This document shows positions 21,101 through 32,497 of a stretch of DNA of 64,000 nucleotides, piece after piece (the first letter of the stretch is position 1; each line of letters starts with the position of its first letter). This stretch comes from Dichetophora obliterata (lineage: Eukaryota > Arthropoda > Insecta > Diptera > Sciomyzidae), in assembly GCA_963920525.1 (NCBI GenBank), contig OY986435.1, positions 297,908,708 through 297,972,707 of the forward strand, in the 5' to 3' direction. Position numbers and translations under genes: made by a program. The notes beneath the pieces are model-generated. The model was not told the DNA's origin and did no database searches. It saw only the letters and a program-made list of their open reading frames with translations.

Positions 21101-22160
21101 TTTGTACAAATGAATTTTAGGCTAAATTAAATAATACTACAAAAAATTAAAATTCTAGGTCTACTGCATCGCCTACCATAAAAATCATATTATTTTTTTT
21201 AAAAAGAAAAAAAAAACAACGCTAAAATTTCTTATTTGTGTTTTTAAAGAGTAAATTTTGTTTGTATTAAAATTGGATAACTTTAAGATATATCTGTATA
21301 TATCTATATGAGGATAGTGTAGTATAGGCTAATATCTCCGGTTCCACGAAACTTATTATGACGAAATCTTACTTAAATGCGTGTAAACTCATAAAAAAGA
21401 GAATGGAGTTCAAGAAGATCAATAAAACTTAACACGTTTTCGATCAGTTGAACGAAGCATGTGAATGTGTTTAGTCAACTTTTTTTTTGTTCCAAACTCA
21501 ATGAAGTTTTTTAAGGAAAACAACAATATATTATTGTGTACTTTTTGCATTTAACGCAAGTGTTACGGTTTGGTTAATTAGCGATATATTTTGTTAGTTC
21601 TCAATACTATTCAATGTAAGAGTCTTTATACCTGATCATATCAAATTGGCTTTTGTGGTATACATTTCGGCGGCTAATGTGGTATTATGATTATCTATAT
21701 GTGGTGGCGGAATTTAACATTTTTCTTAATAACTATTTTTATCTTGCGCATTAGTAATTCATTTTGTTTTACATTGCAGCGATACGAAAAAATGTAATGA
21801 GTTTTTTTAAGCAACTTTGTTTTTGTCATTCTGTTTTCTCTTTCCTTTTTCTTATTCATTGAATTATAAACGTATTCTTTTGTGTAACTTAAAATATTAA
21901 ATTCTTATAAATAAATTAATTAAAAACATCTCAAAACAGTCCATATATATAATAGTAGCAAATACCTGCTGCTTCAATTGTGATACAAATTTTAAATACC
22001 ATGTAAACATTTTAAACCTTAAAATTAAAGTATTTAGTTGTATTAAATCAAATAAAAGATATAAAAACTATTGTGTTTGTTCTGTTTAATTATGAAGAAA
22101 TTGTATAAAAATAAAAAAATACATAAAAAACGGTAATTGTAATGGTGACATAGATTTAAC
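18115..22160. other. Long AT-rich stretch, probably intron, nothing recognised
   Basis: It lies upstream (minus strand) of the first Ig exon's acceptor, so it is inferred to be intron. I found no exon, tRNA or clear transposon end in it. Open frames are short. Confidence 0.45.
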
Positions 22161-22164
22161 TGCC

Positions 22165-22770
22165 TTTGTTTTTTTTATTTTTTGATTGGTAAAAAAGTCC
22201 TGCATAACAGGGTTATAAAAAAAATTTGGTAAAAAATAGAAAAAAAAACACCTTTCAGTTAGAACACTAGCTTCTGGCGAAGCAAAAAACTCGTTACATT
22301 TCTTTGGTGCATTTCGACAAACTGTCGAACACCAATGCATATTGAAATAAATAAAGAAGCAACTAGAACAGATGGCAACCTTGGTAGAGTTGATGGCGGT
22401 GATCTATGGATAGCCTACTCTTCCAGCTTTAAAATATCATATGATTAGTAGCCAATTGAGCGTTCAATTTGTTCTATATAATTCAAATTAATGAATTCCT
22501 AAATGTATGAAATCATATACAAATTTAAACAGTGAGTTGATCACAGCTTAATTACTCAAAGACTACTGAAGGGGAAAAAGTAGCGATTTCTGAAATAGAC
22601 TGTCTAGTCAGCTAAGTGATTGACTCTATACGGGTTGTTGTTGTTGTTTTTTTAAAAACTTACTTGATCTAAAGCTTGCAATTTAATTCATGTTGGTAAA
22701 AGAGTTTTAAAAATTTGTAATCAAAAATGTAAAATTTTTTTAAATAGGTTCTGAACATAAAATATTCTTC
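22165..22770. repeat. Composite of three repeat families
   Basis: 22170-22250 and 22700-22770 match the start of the window in inverted orientation. 22255-22520 is a near copy of 35490-35752 (GTTAGAACACTAGCTTCT, GTGCATTTCGACAAACT, AACTAGAACAGATG, GTAGCCAATTGAGCGTTCAA). 22600-22690 carries the AGTCTGTCTAGTC repeat. The order suggests one larger element of which the other copies are fragments. Confidence 0.65.
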
Positions 22771-22779
22771 TTCTTCGGA

Positions 22780-23035
22780 TTAAAAAAATATCCGTTATTA
22801 TGACATCAAACTTATTGTGATATCTCGAAAACTATAGATTTTCTCATTACAACGCATTTTTGTATAAAAAGTCGTTGATAAGTAAAAATAACGGTAAATG
22901 AAAGCTTTTTCGGAAATATTTTGTACAGATAGTAAAAATGTTATAAAATTCCGTTATTATGGCATCAAAATTATTGCGATATCTGAAAAACTGTAGAATT
23001 TCTCAGATACGCATTTTCTTAAGCCTTAGAATGAG
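22780..23035 (+). repeat. Tandem duplication, ~160-bp unit
   Basis: CCGTTATTATGACATCAAACTTATTGTGATATCTCGAAAACTATAGA (in pieces, 22790-22840) recurs with changes at 22952-23003, both followed by TTTCTCA and CGCATTTT. Confidence 0.6.
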
Positions 23036-23904
23036 AAAAAAACGATTGACTTAGCAAGCAAACATCCCCGCCGTTTTCAAATCGATTTTTATCAAATTTT
23101 CTTTGTCCGAAAGTGCAATTAAGTGAATTGGAAAAATGAGATATTGCTTACCGCTACCTCAACAATCCAATGTTTTATATTGTTTTCAAAAAATCTCTAA
23201 AATATCCAATTTTTATTCAAAAATAGGCCAAAATTTGTTTTTTGTTGCACATTTTTTTAAAAAATTTTCGTATTGCGCATATACAGCATTCTTATTGATT
23301 TATAGTATTCCCCGGCTGGCCTTGTCCTGCCGCAGACCGCCTTACTGCTTTAAACGAATTTTCATGCTGTTCGGAAAGAAAATATTTATACATTAACCAT
23401 TTTTAGTACAGTTGCCGAAGGTAACCGTATGAACAAAATTATGCCAGAAATTTAGTCCAATTTAGCTTAAACCTAGTACACTTTGCTTAACTCCATGCTT
23501 ATCCCAAGAAAAATGGACGTAATTAAAGTGAGTCCCTCCTATTTTAAGTAAAGTTAGCGAAAGTAACCATACAAAGTAAATTACCAAATTGTAGTCTTAT
23601 ATGACCAAAATCGTTTGAAATATAGCATTTTTTGCAGATAGTGGGCGTGAAAAGTAGACTTGGCAGATATTAAATAGCAAATATTTAATTAAAATAACAT
23701 ATCGTTTAGTACCTATTATGTCTTGATCGGTTCAGCGTCTCTTGCTGAATATGATTTTATATTTTCGTATAGATAGACAGACTAACACAATCACAAGTGC
23801 GAAAAAGCTGGCTGGTAAGGCTGCAAAATATAGTTCATGCTTATAACTCAATTCTAGCAACACCACTCTAATCATTTGCAAATGCCCATATACACCACTT
23901 TTGT

Positions 23905-24095
23905 GTGTGCCATATACGAATGAGCTCGTAAAGATATTTCGATACCAATACTTTGTATATTGTACGAATATTTGCAGAATGTACGAATATTTTTTTACGA
24001 ATATTATTCGTAGAAATTTTACTAATGAATATTTTGAGTGTAGAGCTATAAGCCCGAAAAAACTCTGCATCCAATTCAAGAATATTCAATTTTAC
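23905..24095 (+). repeat. ACGAAT-rich repeat, right-end copy
   Basis: It matches 29090-29215: CGTAAAGATATTT, GTACGAATATTT, ATTCGTAGAAATTTTACTAA and GAATATTTTGAG in the same order. It is a truncated member of the family described at 27850-29225. Confidence 0.65.
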
Positions 24096-24262
24096 TGCGT
24101 TAGGTGAAGTAGGTTTTATATGTTAAAAATGAATTTAAAATTATGAGAACAAATACTTTATTTTTCTAAGTTTTTTCAAGTATATATTTACATTTTCCTC
24201 TATTATTCCTATTAAGCTGTAATTACATCTTAAAAATTGTTATTTTCTTAATTTTATAGACA

Positions 24263-25618
24263 ACTAGCTGAAACCCGGCGCGTTGCTTCCTCGCCCCGTT
24301 TCCAAACACCCATCAAATGTTAACAGTGAAACGGCATTTTTTTAATTGTGGTTAAATACTAACAGCCCTATTATGGTAGCTTAACTAAGCTCACCACATA
24401 AACAAAATAGTTAATATTAACAATTTGTTAAGGTTTCGTATTCTGCTGCAAATTTAAAAGCTCTTTTCCTTTCAATTTTGTAAATAACAGAAAGAGTCTT
24501 AGCAACGAATGAAATGTATGTGCTTAGATAGAAAATTGTGAAAATAATAAAAAATACAAATTATAATATAATATTGAGTTTAAATGCATTAAACTGAAAA
24601 ATGCAAGAATTTTTTACTTATTTTAAGTGTTGATAATGAAATCTTTCTGTAGCCGTGGAAAATTTTTCAAGCGCTTGCAAAGTCACAAGCTGCACTCGAA
24701 GCATCTGTTTATATAGCGCATCTCTTCTTTCAATAGGCATATCGATTTTCACCATGCATGGTGAACTTTAAAAGCTTTTTAAGCTTTTATGTTGTTAATG
24801 AATTTTTAGAATACACACATTTACATTACATAACAATCAGCTTAACAAGAGCTCCTTAACTATTTCTTGTTAAGCTTACAACCAGAATAGGGTACCAGTA
24901 AGTAAAAATAAAATTACCAAATTAAAGTTTTATATCATCCAAATCGACAGAAATATAGCATTTTTATTGATTTGGAGGCGGTAAAAGGGGGTGTGGAAAC
25001 TTTTTTTCCTTAACCATCTTGTACCTGAAACCAATCGATTGCCAAAATTTCAGGTCAATCGGTCCAGTAGTTTTGGAGGCTATAGGCATAACCGACACAT
25101 CGTTTTGCTTCTTATATATATTGATATTGATTTGTGGGCGGTAAAAGTGGGCGTGAAAACATTTATATATAGTGACCGCCTCTTGGAGCACCTACACAGC
25201 AAGTTTCTTTATAAAAATGTTTAGAGCTCCTGAATTGCCATGATTTTGAAAAATTGTGCGTATATATATTGTGACCACGCCAACTTTTTGTACAGTTACC
25301 GACAGTATCCATCTGAAAAAATTTACAAAATCTAAGTTTTTTACGATCAAAACCGTCTGATATATATCCTTTTCTTGGTTTGTGGTCGATAGCGCAAATT
25401 TGGCTTGTATGGGAGGTACCACACCCCCTAGTTCAATCAAACCAAACCTAGTGTTCACAGGAACACTCTCAAGACATGGCTTTAGTTTTCCTCAAAATTT
25501 CATAAAGATCGGTTCAGCGGTTTTGGAGTTTATACGTGATATAGCCACATAACCACACTCCCACATACCCACATACCCACATACCCACATACATACATCC
25601 ACTTTTATATATATAGAT
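24263..25618 (+). repeat. Interspersed repeat starting ACTAGCTGAAACCCGGCG and ending in TATATAGAT
   Basis: The left end ACTAGCTGAAACCCGGCGCGTTGCTTCC and the right end (ATAAAGATCGGTTCAGCGGTTTTGGAGTTTATACG in pieces, then CCCACATA repeats and TATATATAGAT) are shared in type with 60892-61642. The interior has CACGCC phrases. From general knowledge, repeats with this head, an ATCGGT-CAGC-GTTT-GGAG tail and a short AGAT-type end resemble LINE-derived non-autonomous or SINE-like elements of insects. No reverse transcriptase is encoded. Confidence 0.6.
24366..24892. mobile_element. Inverted-repeat insertion nested in the ACTAGC repeat
   Basis: The left end CCCTATTATGGTAGCTTAACTAAGC is mirrored by the right end, whose reverse complement is CCCTATTCTGGTTGTAAGCTTAAC. 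At 24893 the host repeat resumes with GTAAGTAAAAATAAAATTACC. The second host copy at 60892 lacks this segment. No clean target duplication is visible. It has no ORF, so it is MITE-like. Confidence 0.55.
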
Positions 25619-25938
25619 TAAAAGAAATTATATATTTTTAGTTAAAAAGTTAATAACATTTGGTTTTGCTTTAAAAAGCTTTTCTACTTAATTTTAAGAA
25701 TAAATCTTGTTAAATCAATAAGATTTTCTAATTAAGTATCAAGAAGATAACATTAAAAAATTAATAAGAAAACCACATATTTTGTGTAAGACTTTCTTAT
25801 AGTTTTAAAAAGTTGTCTTATAAAAAACAATAAGATTCTTCTTAAAACTATGTGATTTTATTAAAAAAAAAAAACTGACATGGTCTTAAGAAAATTTTTT
25901 TATGGATTTAATAAAACCATATATTTGGATGAAAACCA

Positions 25939-26438
25939 CATGGTTAGAAATCTTGGAATAAATTTTAATACTTTTGGTTCTTCATATATGACCAAGCCAA
26001 AATTGTATTAAAATAAAATTCTGGCTAAATATTGAAATTAATTTTTAATAAACAAAAGTGTTAAAATTTAATGCTCAGTTTTTACTAATACTGATTTTGT
26101 ATTAAAAACTAAGTATAATAGAAAATATAGTGTCAAATTGATTTCAAAGTGTATAAAATATCGTTGTTATATTTGAAATGTATTAAAATTTAATAAAAAA
26201 TGTATTAAAATATAATACAGCATGTCTTAAAAATTAGTTATAATATCACAATAGTATCGAATTGATTCCAAGGGTATAAAATATCGTTGTAATATTTGAA
26301 TTGTATTAAAATGTAAAATAAAAATATATATAAAAATTTTGTAATCAATTGAGGAGAGTTAAATTAAACACTCTATGAACTAAAAATCTTTGTAATACTT
26401 TTCTTGTATTAAAATTTATTCCAAGACTTCTTACCGTG
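25939..26438. mobile_element. MITE-like element with ~30-bp inverted repeats and internal duplication
   Basis: The left end CATGGTTAGAAATCTTGGAATAAATTTTAATAC is matched by the reverse complement of the right end, CACGGTAAGAAGTCTTGGAATAAATTTTAATAC (each shown in overlapping parts of the sequence). Inside, a ~125-bp unit with GTATAAAATATCGTTGT and TATTTGAA-TGTATTAAAAT occurs twice (about 26120-26190 and 26245-26312). Confidence 0.65.
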
Positions 26439-26439
26439 C

Positions 26440-27845
26440 ATAAAGCAACCATATTTATTTTGTTATATTTTATTAGGTCGTTTTGGCTCTGTATAGGCTT
26501 GTCATATACCCGATTTAAACAAAATACTGTTTGCATAATTCTTTTATCCTTAAATTTGTTTTTGCACAATATCATGATTATACGAGAACTTAATTTATTT
26601 TTATCCACTTGCTGTATGGGCTTGCTACCCTGAAGAACGTGGTGCAGATATTCGCAAGAACATCTTTTAGAAAAGTGGTCATAAAGCCCTTATTTCTTCG
26701 TTTGGGCGGACCAACTTTTAGGAATGTGTTAAGAGGAAGTAATTTTCGCACATTGAAATGTCTGTGTTTTTTTTATGTTTTGTCTGTCAAATTTAGTGGA
26801 AAATGTTTAGTTTCTCAAAGTCCTTTTTTTTAGTTACGGCGAAGCTTATTAAAGGAATATGCTAAGAAAGAGTTATTATCAGATGTACTAAAAAATATTG
26901 TCTTTATTTAAAAATTTTTTTGCAATTTTATGTTTTAATTTTATTGTTTTTTCCTATGTCTTATATATCTCAGATAAAACTTTGTATATTTGCTATAAAA
27001 AAATTTAGGCACTGTTGGAAAATATTCCGTAAAAAATGCAAAAAATTAAATTTCGCTATATTTTCAAGCCAAGTTGGAATGCTTAGCATATCCACAACTA
27101 AACGATATTGTAAAATTGACGTACAAAGCTTAAAAATATGATTCTGTTTATTTAGTTTTTGTCTAATTTACGCCCTTTTTTTAAGTTAATTTTTTCCACT
27201 CGCTTAACACTGTGTGTGTCGTTAGCAGTAACATATATGCATGAGCAGCATGCTTATAAAAACAGTCGTGCAAACCTCTGAAGTTTTTGTTTGCTACGAT
27301 GCAGTTATGGTTAAAACTCAATTTGAAGTAGTTAAATGTTTTTGAGGGTTTGGATTATAAGAAAAAAGCAAAACAAATTACATTTTTCATTAAAAAAAAC
27401 GATTCGAGTTTCAGAAAGTCATTAAAAATGTATCAACAACAGGTCTTTCGTTTCAAGGACTCTTCTTTTATTCTTTTAATTAACTAGGAAACTCCTCATC
27501 ATGGCTATTTATGACGTCAGCTATTCAAATAGTTTGCAACACAATAAAAGGAATGAGCGCATATAGTAAAACATATCTGAATTTGGATTTATGTACGCGA
27601 ATATGTGTATGTCTCATGCTTTGAGTACACAGAATGTTGAGTTAGCTTTAACCACAATGTAATCGAAGTTGTTCGCACACATCTGCTTTAGCAGAATTGA
27701 GTTAAATATGGCATTTGATAAAAGTTATTTGGGACAGTTGAAAAACTTTACCTGGATTATTTAAACTAGACATTTTTCATTTTAAGTTAAGTACATTATT
27801 TAAAAACCTATTTTGTTTTTAATGGCCTCCTGTGCTTCAACACTC
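26440..27845. other. AT-rich stretch, no recognised feature
   Basis: No gene, tRNA or clear repeat end was found. The short frames here have no recognisable motifs. Confidence 0.4.
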
Positions 27846-28060
27846 CAAAATATTTGTGTGCAAATATTACTAATAAATGCGCCCATTCTACGAATTTTAT
27901 TCGTAGTTTTCAGCTACGAATAGGATTCGTAGAATCGACGTTTATTAGTACATATTACGAAATTTTATTCGTATTTGTACAAAAACGAATGTATATTGCA
28001 CGAACGCATTTGTTACATTAACGAATGATCATAATATCTAATAACGAAAAAAAAACATTC

Positions 28061-28417
28061 TGTCTGAGCTGGAGTTAGAATCTCGGCTCTTTAGCTTATG
28101 GGTCACGAAACCTACCATTAGGCAACAGCCACTTTACAATCATACAGTTCCTTATATTCTGTAGTTGTTCGAAAAACTAGTCCTAAAAAAAAAACTCTGT
28201 CTGAGCTGGAGTTTGAACCTCGCCTCTTTAACTTACGGGACACGCACTCTACCAGTAGGCTACAGTCACTTTACAATCATACAGTTGCTTTTATTCTGTA
28301 GTTGGTCGACAAACCAGCCAAAAAAAAACATTCTGTCTGAGCTGGGGTTTGAACCTCTGCTCTTTAGTTTACAGGCCACACACTGCACCAGTAGGCTATA
28401 GCCACTTTACAATCATA
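28061..28417 (-). repeat. Tandem trimer with tRNA-like A and B boxes
   Basis: Read on the minus strand each unit has GTAGCCTACTGGTAGAGTG (A-box like) and GAGGTTCAAACTCC (B-box like) about 33 bases apart, with AGCTCAGAC after it. That is the layout of a tRNA-derived Pol III promoter. The cloverleaf is not intact. The period is 136-137 bp. Confidence 0.7.
28402..28417. repeat. Left target-site duplication of the nested SINE
   Basis: CCACTTTACAATCATA occurs here and, identically, at 28806-28821, flanking the insertion 28418-28805. Confidence 0.9.
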
Positions 28418-28805
28418 GGTTAAGGTGGTGGAAGGTCTGAGGACCAGCCCACTTAGAACATTATTGGTCCGTTGTGATACCACAGAATGGAAGAAGGGAG
28501 TAATCATGTGAAACTTTTATGTAGGATGTTCTTAATGTTGCAGAAGCTGTAAAAATATGTGATTTTAAATCTGAAGCAAGAGTTGCCTTGACCTCAGTCA
28601 AATCAAGGTACTAAGCGTTCCTCTCCACAAACTTTTCCTACCACCACCAACTTCAACTATTCGTCGTAAGTTAAAGTGTTTTAAAGTTTCTTTGATTAGA
28701 AATAAGGAAAGAAAGGTTATAGCGTAGGACCATGGCCCGGCCAGGATTCGAACCCGGGACCCCAGTGCGACATTCAAGTGCTCTACCACTAGACTATCGA
28801 GGCAA
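28418..28805 (-). mobile_element. tRNA-derived SINE, 388 bp, with perfect 16-bp target duplication
   Basis: On the minus strand the element begins GTTGCCTCGATAGTCTAGTGGTAGAGC and then TCCCGGGTTCGAATCCTGGCC, close to a tRNA-Asp head (CCTCGATAGT-TAGTGGT, a GTC at the anticodon position, an intact T arm). The acceptor stem and anticodon stem no longer pair well. A ~310-bp unique tail follows, ending CCACCACCTTAACC without a poly(A). The element interrupts the third unit of the tRNA-like trimer, and CCACTTTACAATCATA is duplicated exactly on both sides. Known: Pol III-transcribed SINEs insert by LINE machinery and leave such duplications. The perfect duplication argues for a fairly recent insertion. 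Confidence 0.9.
28733..28803 (-). pseudogene. tRNA-Asp-like head of the SINE
   Basis: It has an A box (TAGTCTAGTGG) and a B box (GGTTCGAATCC). The T stem CCGGG/CCTGG pairs, but the 7-bp acceptor has at least two mismatches. It is a Pol III promoter relic rather than a working tRNA gene. Confidence 0.75.
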
Positions 28806-29229
28806 CCACTTTACAATCATACAGTTCCTTATATTCTGTAGTTTTTCGACATGCCAGGCTGAACAATTTCGGTTTAAAATTTTTTAAACTCAACTAATAT
28901 TTCGTACATTCTACGAATAATTCGTACGACGATATGAAATTTTTCTATTAATGTAATTTTACATTCGTAAATAGTAAAAAAGCATTAGTAAATACTACGA
29001 ATATAATGGAAAAAAATACGAAGTTATTCGAACGAGAAATTTACGAATATTATTATTTATATATACACAATCATTAGTTAGTAACATTTTACGAATGAAT
29101 TCGTAAAGATATTTTGTTTGAAAGAAAGAATGTTTGTAGAATGTACGAATATTTTGTTTAGGAATATCATTCGTAGAAATTTTACTAATAAATATTTTGA
29201 GTTAAAGCTAGTCAACCGTTCCTTCTAAA

Positions 29230-30050
29230 AAATGTGATTAAATTTAAAGTGAAAATTTTTTAACTTTCTTAAGGATTTCACTACCACTTAATATATAGTA
29301 AAAATTGGAATTTATTTATTTATTTAGATAAAGATGGAATTTGCACGTGCTGTACTTATTTAAAATCTTCTACTGGGTATGTTTGTCTCAGACAAATGTA
29401 TTAGGGAATGCACCCTTTCATACTTATAAAATATATGCCTAAAAGTATGCACTCTTTCTCTTTAAATAGTATAAAATGTAAAAATATTTCTGCACTTATC
29501 TGAATAAAAATGTGCATTTTTTTACTGGCAAGTGCAAGAGTCTATTTTCTTAAAAAATAGCTAAGGAAACTGCTGGTAACTCAAACTGAACTCTCTGTGT
29601 AGACATAAACATCAAAAAGCTTAAGTCTGCGTATGTGTATGAGGCTGTGATATATGCGCATATTACAGCAAAACAACAACAAGATTTGCAAAACAATGGT
29701 GGAATAATAAAAATAGCAATGCGGGGTGAAAAGTATGAAATTGCTGCAAAGTTCTGTTTTTGTTGTTATTATTGAAGCCTTCGTAATTCAAACTTTACTC
29801 AATGTGAGTTCTTTCATGTCTGCTTCCCAGTGGGCATTTTAGCTAGTGTTACGCAAAAGAAGGCATGCTAGTAGTGCTTCTATTGGCGTCAATATACCTT
29901 CCATGCTCGCTGTCTTGATGAGTGTTTTCTGTAAGGCCTACCTTTTGAAGGTTTGCAGTCTTTCAATAATATTTTATATGAAAAAATTTTTAAAAAATTT
30001 AGAAAAAATTATAAATTATCAGATCAATTAAAAAAAAACTAAATTAAAAA
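29230..30050. other. Unassigned AT-rich sequence
   Basis: No recognised gene or repeat. A TTTATTTATTTA tract lies at about 29310. Confidence 0.4.
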
Positions 30051-30054
30051 AATC

Positions 30055-30430
30055 AAATAAAAATTTTTTTGTCCGGGTTGGGACTCGAACCCAGGTCTCC
30101 GAAATCTAACTCATTACATATCATATTATATGAATACTTTTATATGGAAAAATTCAAAGTCTTTTCTATTATTTTTGTATGAAGAAATTTTACAGAAAAA
30201 TTCAAAAAGAATTTTTAAATGAACAGAAAAATTTTTAAAAATTTAATTTAAAAAAAAATGCAAAAAAAATTTTTTTGGTCCGAGCTGGGTCTTGAACCCG
30301 CGCTCCTGAAAACTTACTTTCATTTGTAATGGTGCAAAATAAGCTAAAATTTGTTAACAACTGCGGTAGACGAGTGAATTAGATGTCGGACCGCCAAATT
30401 AGAGGACGTTGGTTCAATTATGGAAATTGT
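30055..30430. repeat. Cluster of three tRNA-like relics
   Basis: Minus strand 30066-30115 has GACCTGGGTTCGAGTCCCAACCCGGAC, a good T arm and B box. Minus strand 30270-30325 has GCGGGTTCAAGACCCAGCTCGGAC. Plus strand 30360-30425 has GCGGTAGACGAGTGAATTAGATGTCGGACC with GGTTCAATTATGG. The first two share flanking AAAAATTTTT-rich sequence and look like repeats of one unit. None folds fully by eye. Confidence 0.55.
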
Positions 30431-31990
30431 CAATAGATTTTTATTTCAAGTTGATATTTATATTGCTTTTCTCTCTGACGAGCATTCTTTTAAAAAGAGC
30501 TTCAAGAAGGCTTCTTTAGAGTCACGAGAGAGGAAGGCCTAGAAAATTTTTTCGTTTCATATAAAGAAATTAATGGGCTTGGATATGGGTACGGAAGGGC
30601 TAAAAAATCCATACGATGGCCTGCTAGAAGCGCTTCAAGGCTTCGCTTTGGACCACTGGGTTGTATCCAATTTATTGTGTATGTGTGCGTGTGTATGCGC
30701 GCAGAAAATACGTGACCTGCCTTTATGAATGTATGATTGCTTATTCGGGAAAAGTCAGCAGCCTACCCACTCAGACACACACACGCACATACACGCACAC
30801 ACACGCAGATGGATTTTTTGTATACCCTCTCGAAAACGCTGACTACTCGTACATGTATACAAGCATACCTAAAAACAAGCAAGCACATTCAACGTGCAGC
30901 TCACATTTTTATTGTTTTCGATTATTATTGAATGTTTATCATCATAAAATAATTTGCTTTTTTATTCTCTTTATTGTTGTTATATTTTATATGAACTGAA
31001 ATTCATCTCCATTAGCAATAAAAGCAAGTATTTATTGCACTCCGTTAAGTGTTACTGCTTCTTTTTTTTCGTGTGTGCGTGGTGATTGTTTTTGTTTATT
31101 GATACGCCTATAATTTTTGGGACTGCTGTCGTTGCGAGAAAAATTCAATAAGAAGTGCCTCTTTTTGAGAAGAAAAGAATTTTTGAACGAAATTTAAGAG
31201 GCTAGAGCTAAATTTGTTTTTATTTAATACATAACCCAGAAAGTTTTTTGAGAAAACATAAAAAATGTTGGATCATTTTGGAAGGTTATAATTATTAATT
31301 CTTAGCTAACGGTACTACAGTACGCGCCTTTAGTTAACTGTAAGAATAAAAATGTATGTGATGTATATTCAAAAATCAGCGGAGATATTTGCATCGTAAG
31401 TAAAAACTTAGCAGTAATTCTATTTGAAACAGACCGGAAAAAAGAAATTACGGAATGACCATCTCTAATTTGGGTGAAACTTTGTATGAAGCATCACTGG
31501 CGGAAATAAAAACTTAATTTGGGGAAAAAAAGTTTGGCATAATTTTTGGCAAGATTTTTATTAAAACTCTTATTTGAAACATTTTCTAACTGAATGCTAA
31601 GCTTGAATTACCATTGGAATAGTAATTACATAGAATTTAGTTTTAAAAATAGTTTTGATAAACTTTGATGATTAGGGGTTCCATCCCTTGCGGTAAGGTA
31701 ATTGATTTCGAAGTAGTAGTTCAAGGAACATCGTTTAAAAACTTAATATAATTTTTTTCTTAAAGCTATATTACCTTTTCAACAATATAAAAATTAGGGG
31801 GGGGGGGAGGGGTAAAATCAATGGGTTCATATAGTCAGAAAATGAGCAACTTCTTTTGTCAGTATGATCGATGATTTTTCTGATACATTGAAAGCGCTGA
31901 CATTTTCGTTTTACTTTAATAAACAGTTTACCAGTTATTCTTTGTTGGCTTATATTTAATCATGCGTATACATGCCACGAAAAATGAATT
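30430..31990. other. Non-coding stretch with microsatellites
   Basis: A CA/CG-type microsatellite (ACACACACGCACATACACGC) lies at about 30773-30810, and a G11-A-G4 run at 31797-31812. No gene recognised. Confidence 0.45.
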
Positions 31991-31994
31991 CCAG

Positions 31995-32228
31995 CAAGCT
32001 GTTCATTGATGCATAAAAAAATTCAATGGAAAGAGGTTACTCGAAATCAATTGCGATGAAGAGCACTGATATTCGTTTGGTAAAATGGAAAGACAATGCT
32101 GTTGTATGCATGAAATCTACCAACTTTGGTGAAAGTCCCAAAACAATGGCATATCAGTATTCGAAGGAAAGTGAAGCCAAAACATATGTAAATAAATTAC
32201 ATACAGACGATAAAAGTGGTGGTCTATC
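31995..32228 (+). pseudogene. piggyBac-type transposase fragment (PGBD4-like)
   Basis: The frame from 32026 reads MERGYSKSIAMKSTDIRLVK, then WKDNAVVCMKSTNFGESPK and YSKESEAK. It matches the region of piggyBac/PGBD transposases where a Lys/Met-Arg-Gly start is followed by the highly conserved V-x-W-x-D-N/K and S-T/N motifs, after the second catalytic aspartate. The preceding and following parts, including the VDxxDxM motif, are missing. It is abruptly joined at 32230 to a hAT-like end. About 75 codons remain of a family protein of roughly 550-600 residues. Confidence 0.75.
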
Positions 32229-32229
32229 A

Positions 32230-32300
32230 CAGTGGTTCTCAACCGTTTTTGTTACAGCCTCCATTTCAACGTTCAAATCAAACTAGCGCCCCTCTCAAAA
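32230..32300 (+). mobile_element. hAT-like terminal repeat, single end
   Basis: CAGTGGTTCTCAACCGTTTTTG at 32230 has the form of hAT (Charlie-type) ends, followed by GCGCCCCTCTC. No opposite end (AAGGTTGAGAACCACTG type) was found in the window, so this is an isolated end or a truncated element. Confidence 0.4.
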
Positions 32301-32497
32301 ATTTTTATTCAAGTTCGATAAATTTGTCCTGTTTTATATAATCCGTTTCAATTTAAAAACATTTTATATACGACTGAATATTTCTTTATGTAAACACTTT
32401 CAACTTTTATTTATATTAAGAAATCGATGTTTTTGACACAACAAAGTTTGTTGTATTCTTAAAGCTTGAAATGTAATTTCTAAGGTCGCATTCATTT

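Larger units (their letters stand above)
27850..29225. repeat. Composite repeat: ACGAAT-rich flanks around a tRNA-like tandem trimer
   Basis: The flanks 27880-28050 and 28880-29220 are dense in ACGAAT/ATTCGT. Between them are three units of ~136-137 bp (TGTCTGAGCTGG starts at 28061, 28198 and 28334), then a SINE insertion, then the rest of unit three. Single-unit relatives occur at 44400-44530 and 60200-60360, also next to ACGAAT sequence, so this is a real multi-copy element. No protein is encoded. Confidence 0.75.

Noticed and set aside
28061..28417. CRISPR-like spaced repeats
   Set aside because: Whole 136-bp units repeat, with no unique spacers, in a eukaryotic context.
28733..28803. Functional tRNA-Asp gene
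   Set aside because: Acceptor and anticodon stems do not pair and a SINE body follows.
30661..30999. 112-codon frame rich in Thr/His
   Set aside because: Created by the CA/CG microsatellite.
31797..31812. G-run as a quadruplex or regulatory element
   Set aside because: A single G11-A-G4 run; more likely a slippage tract.
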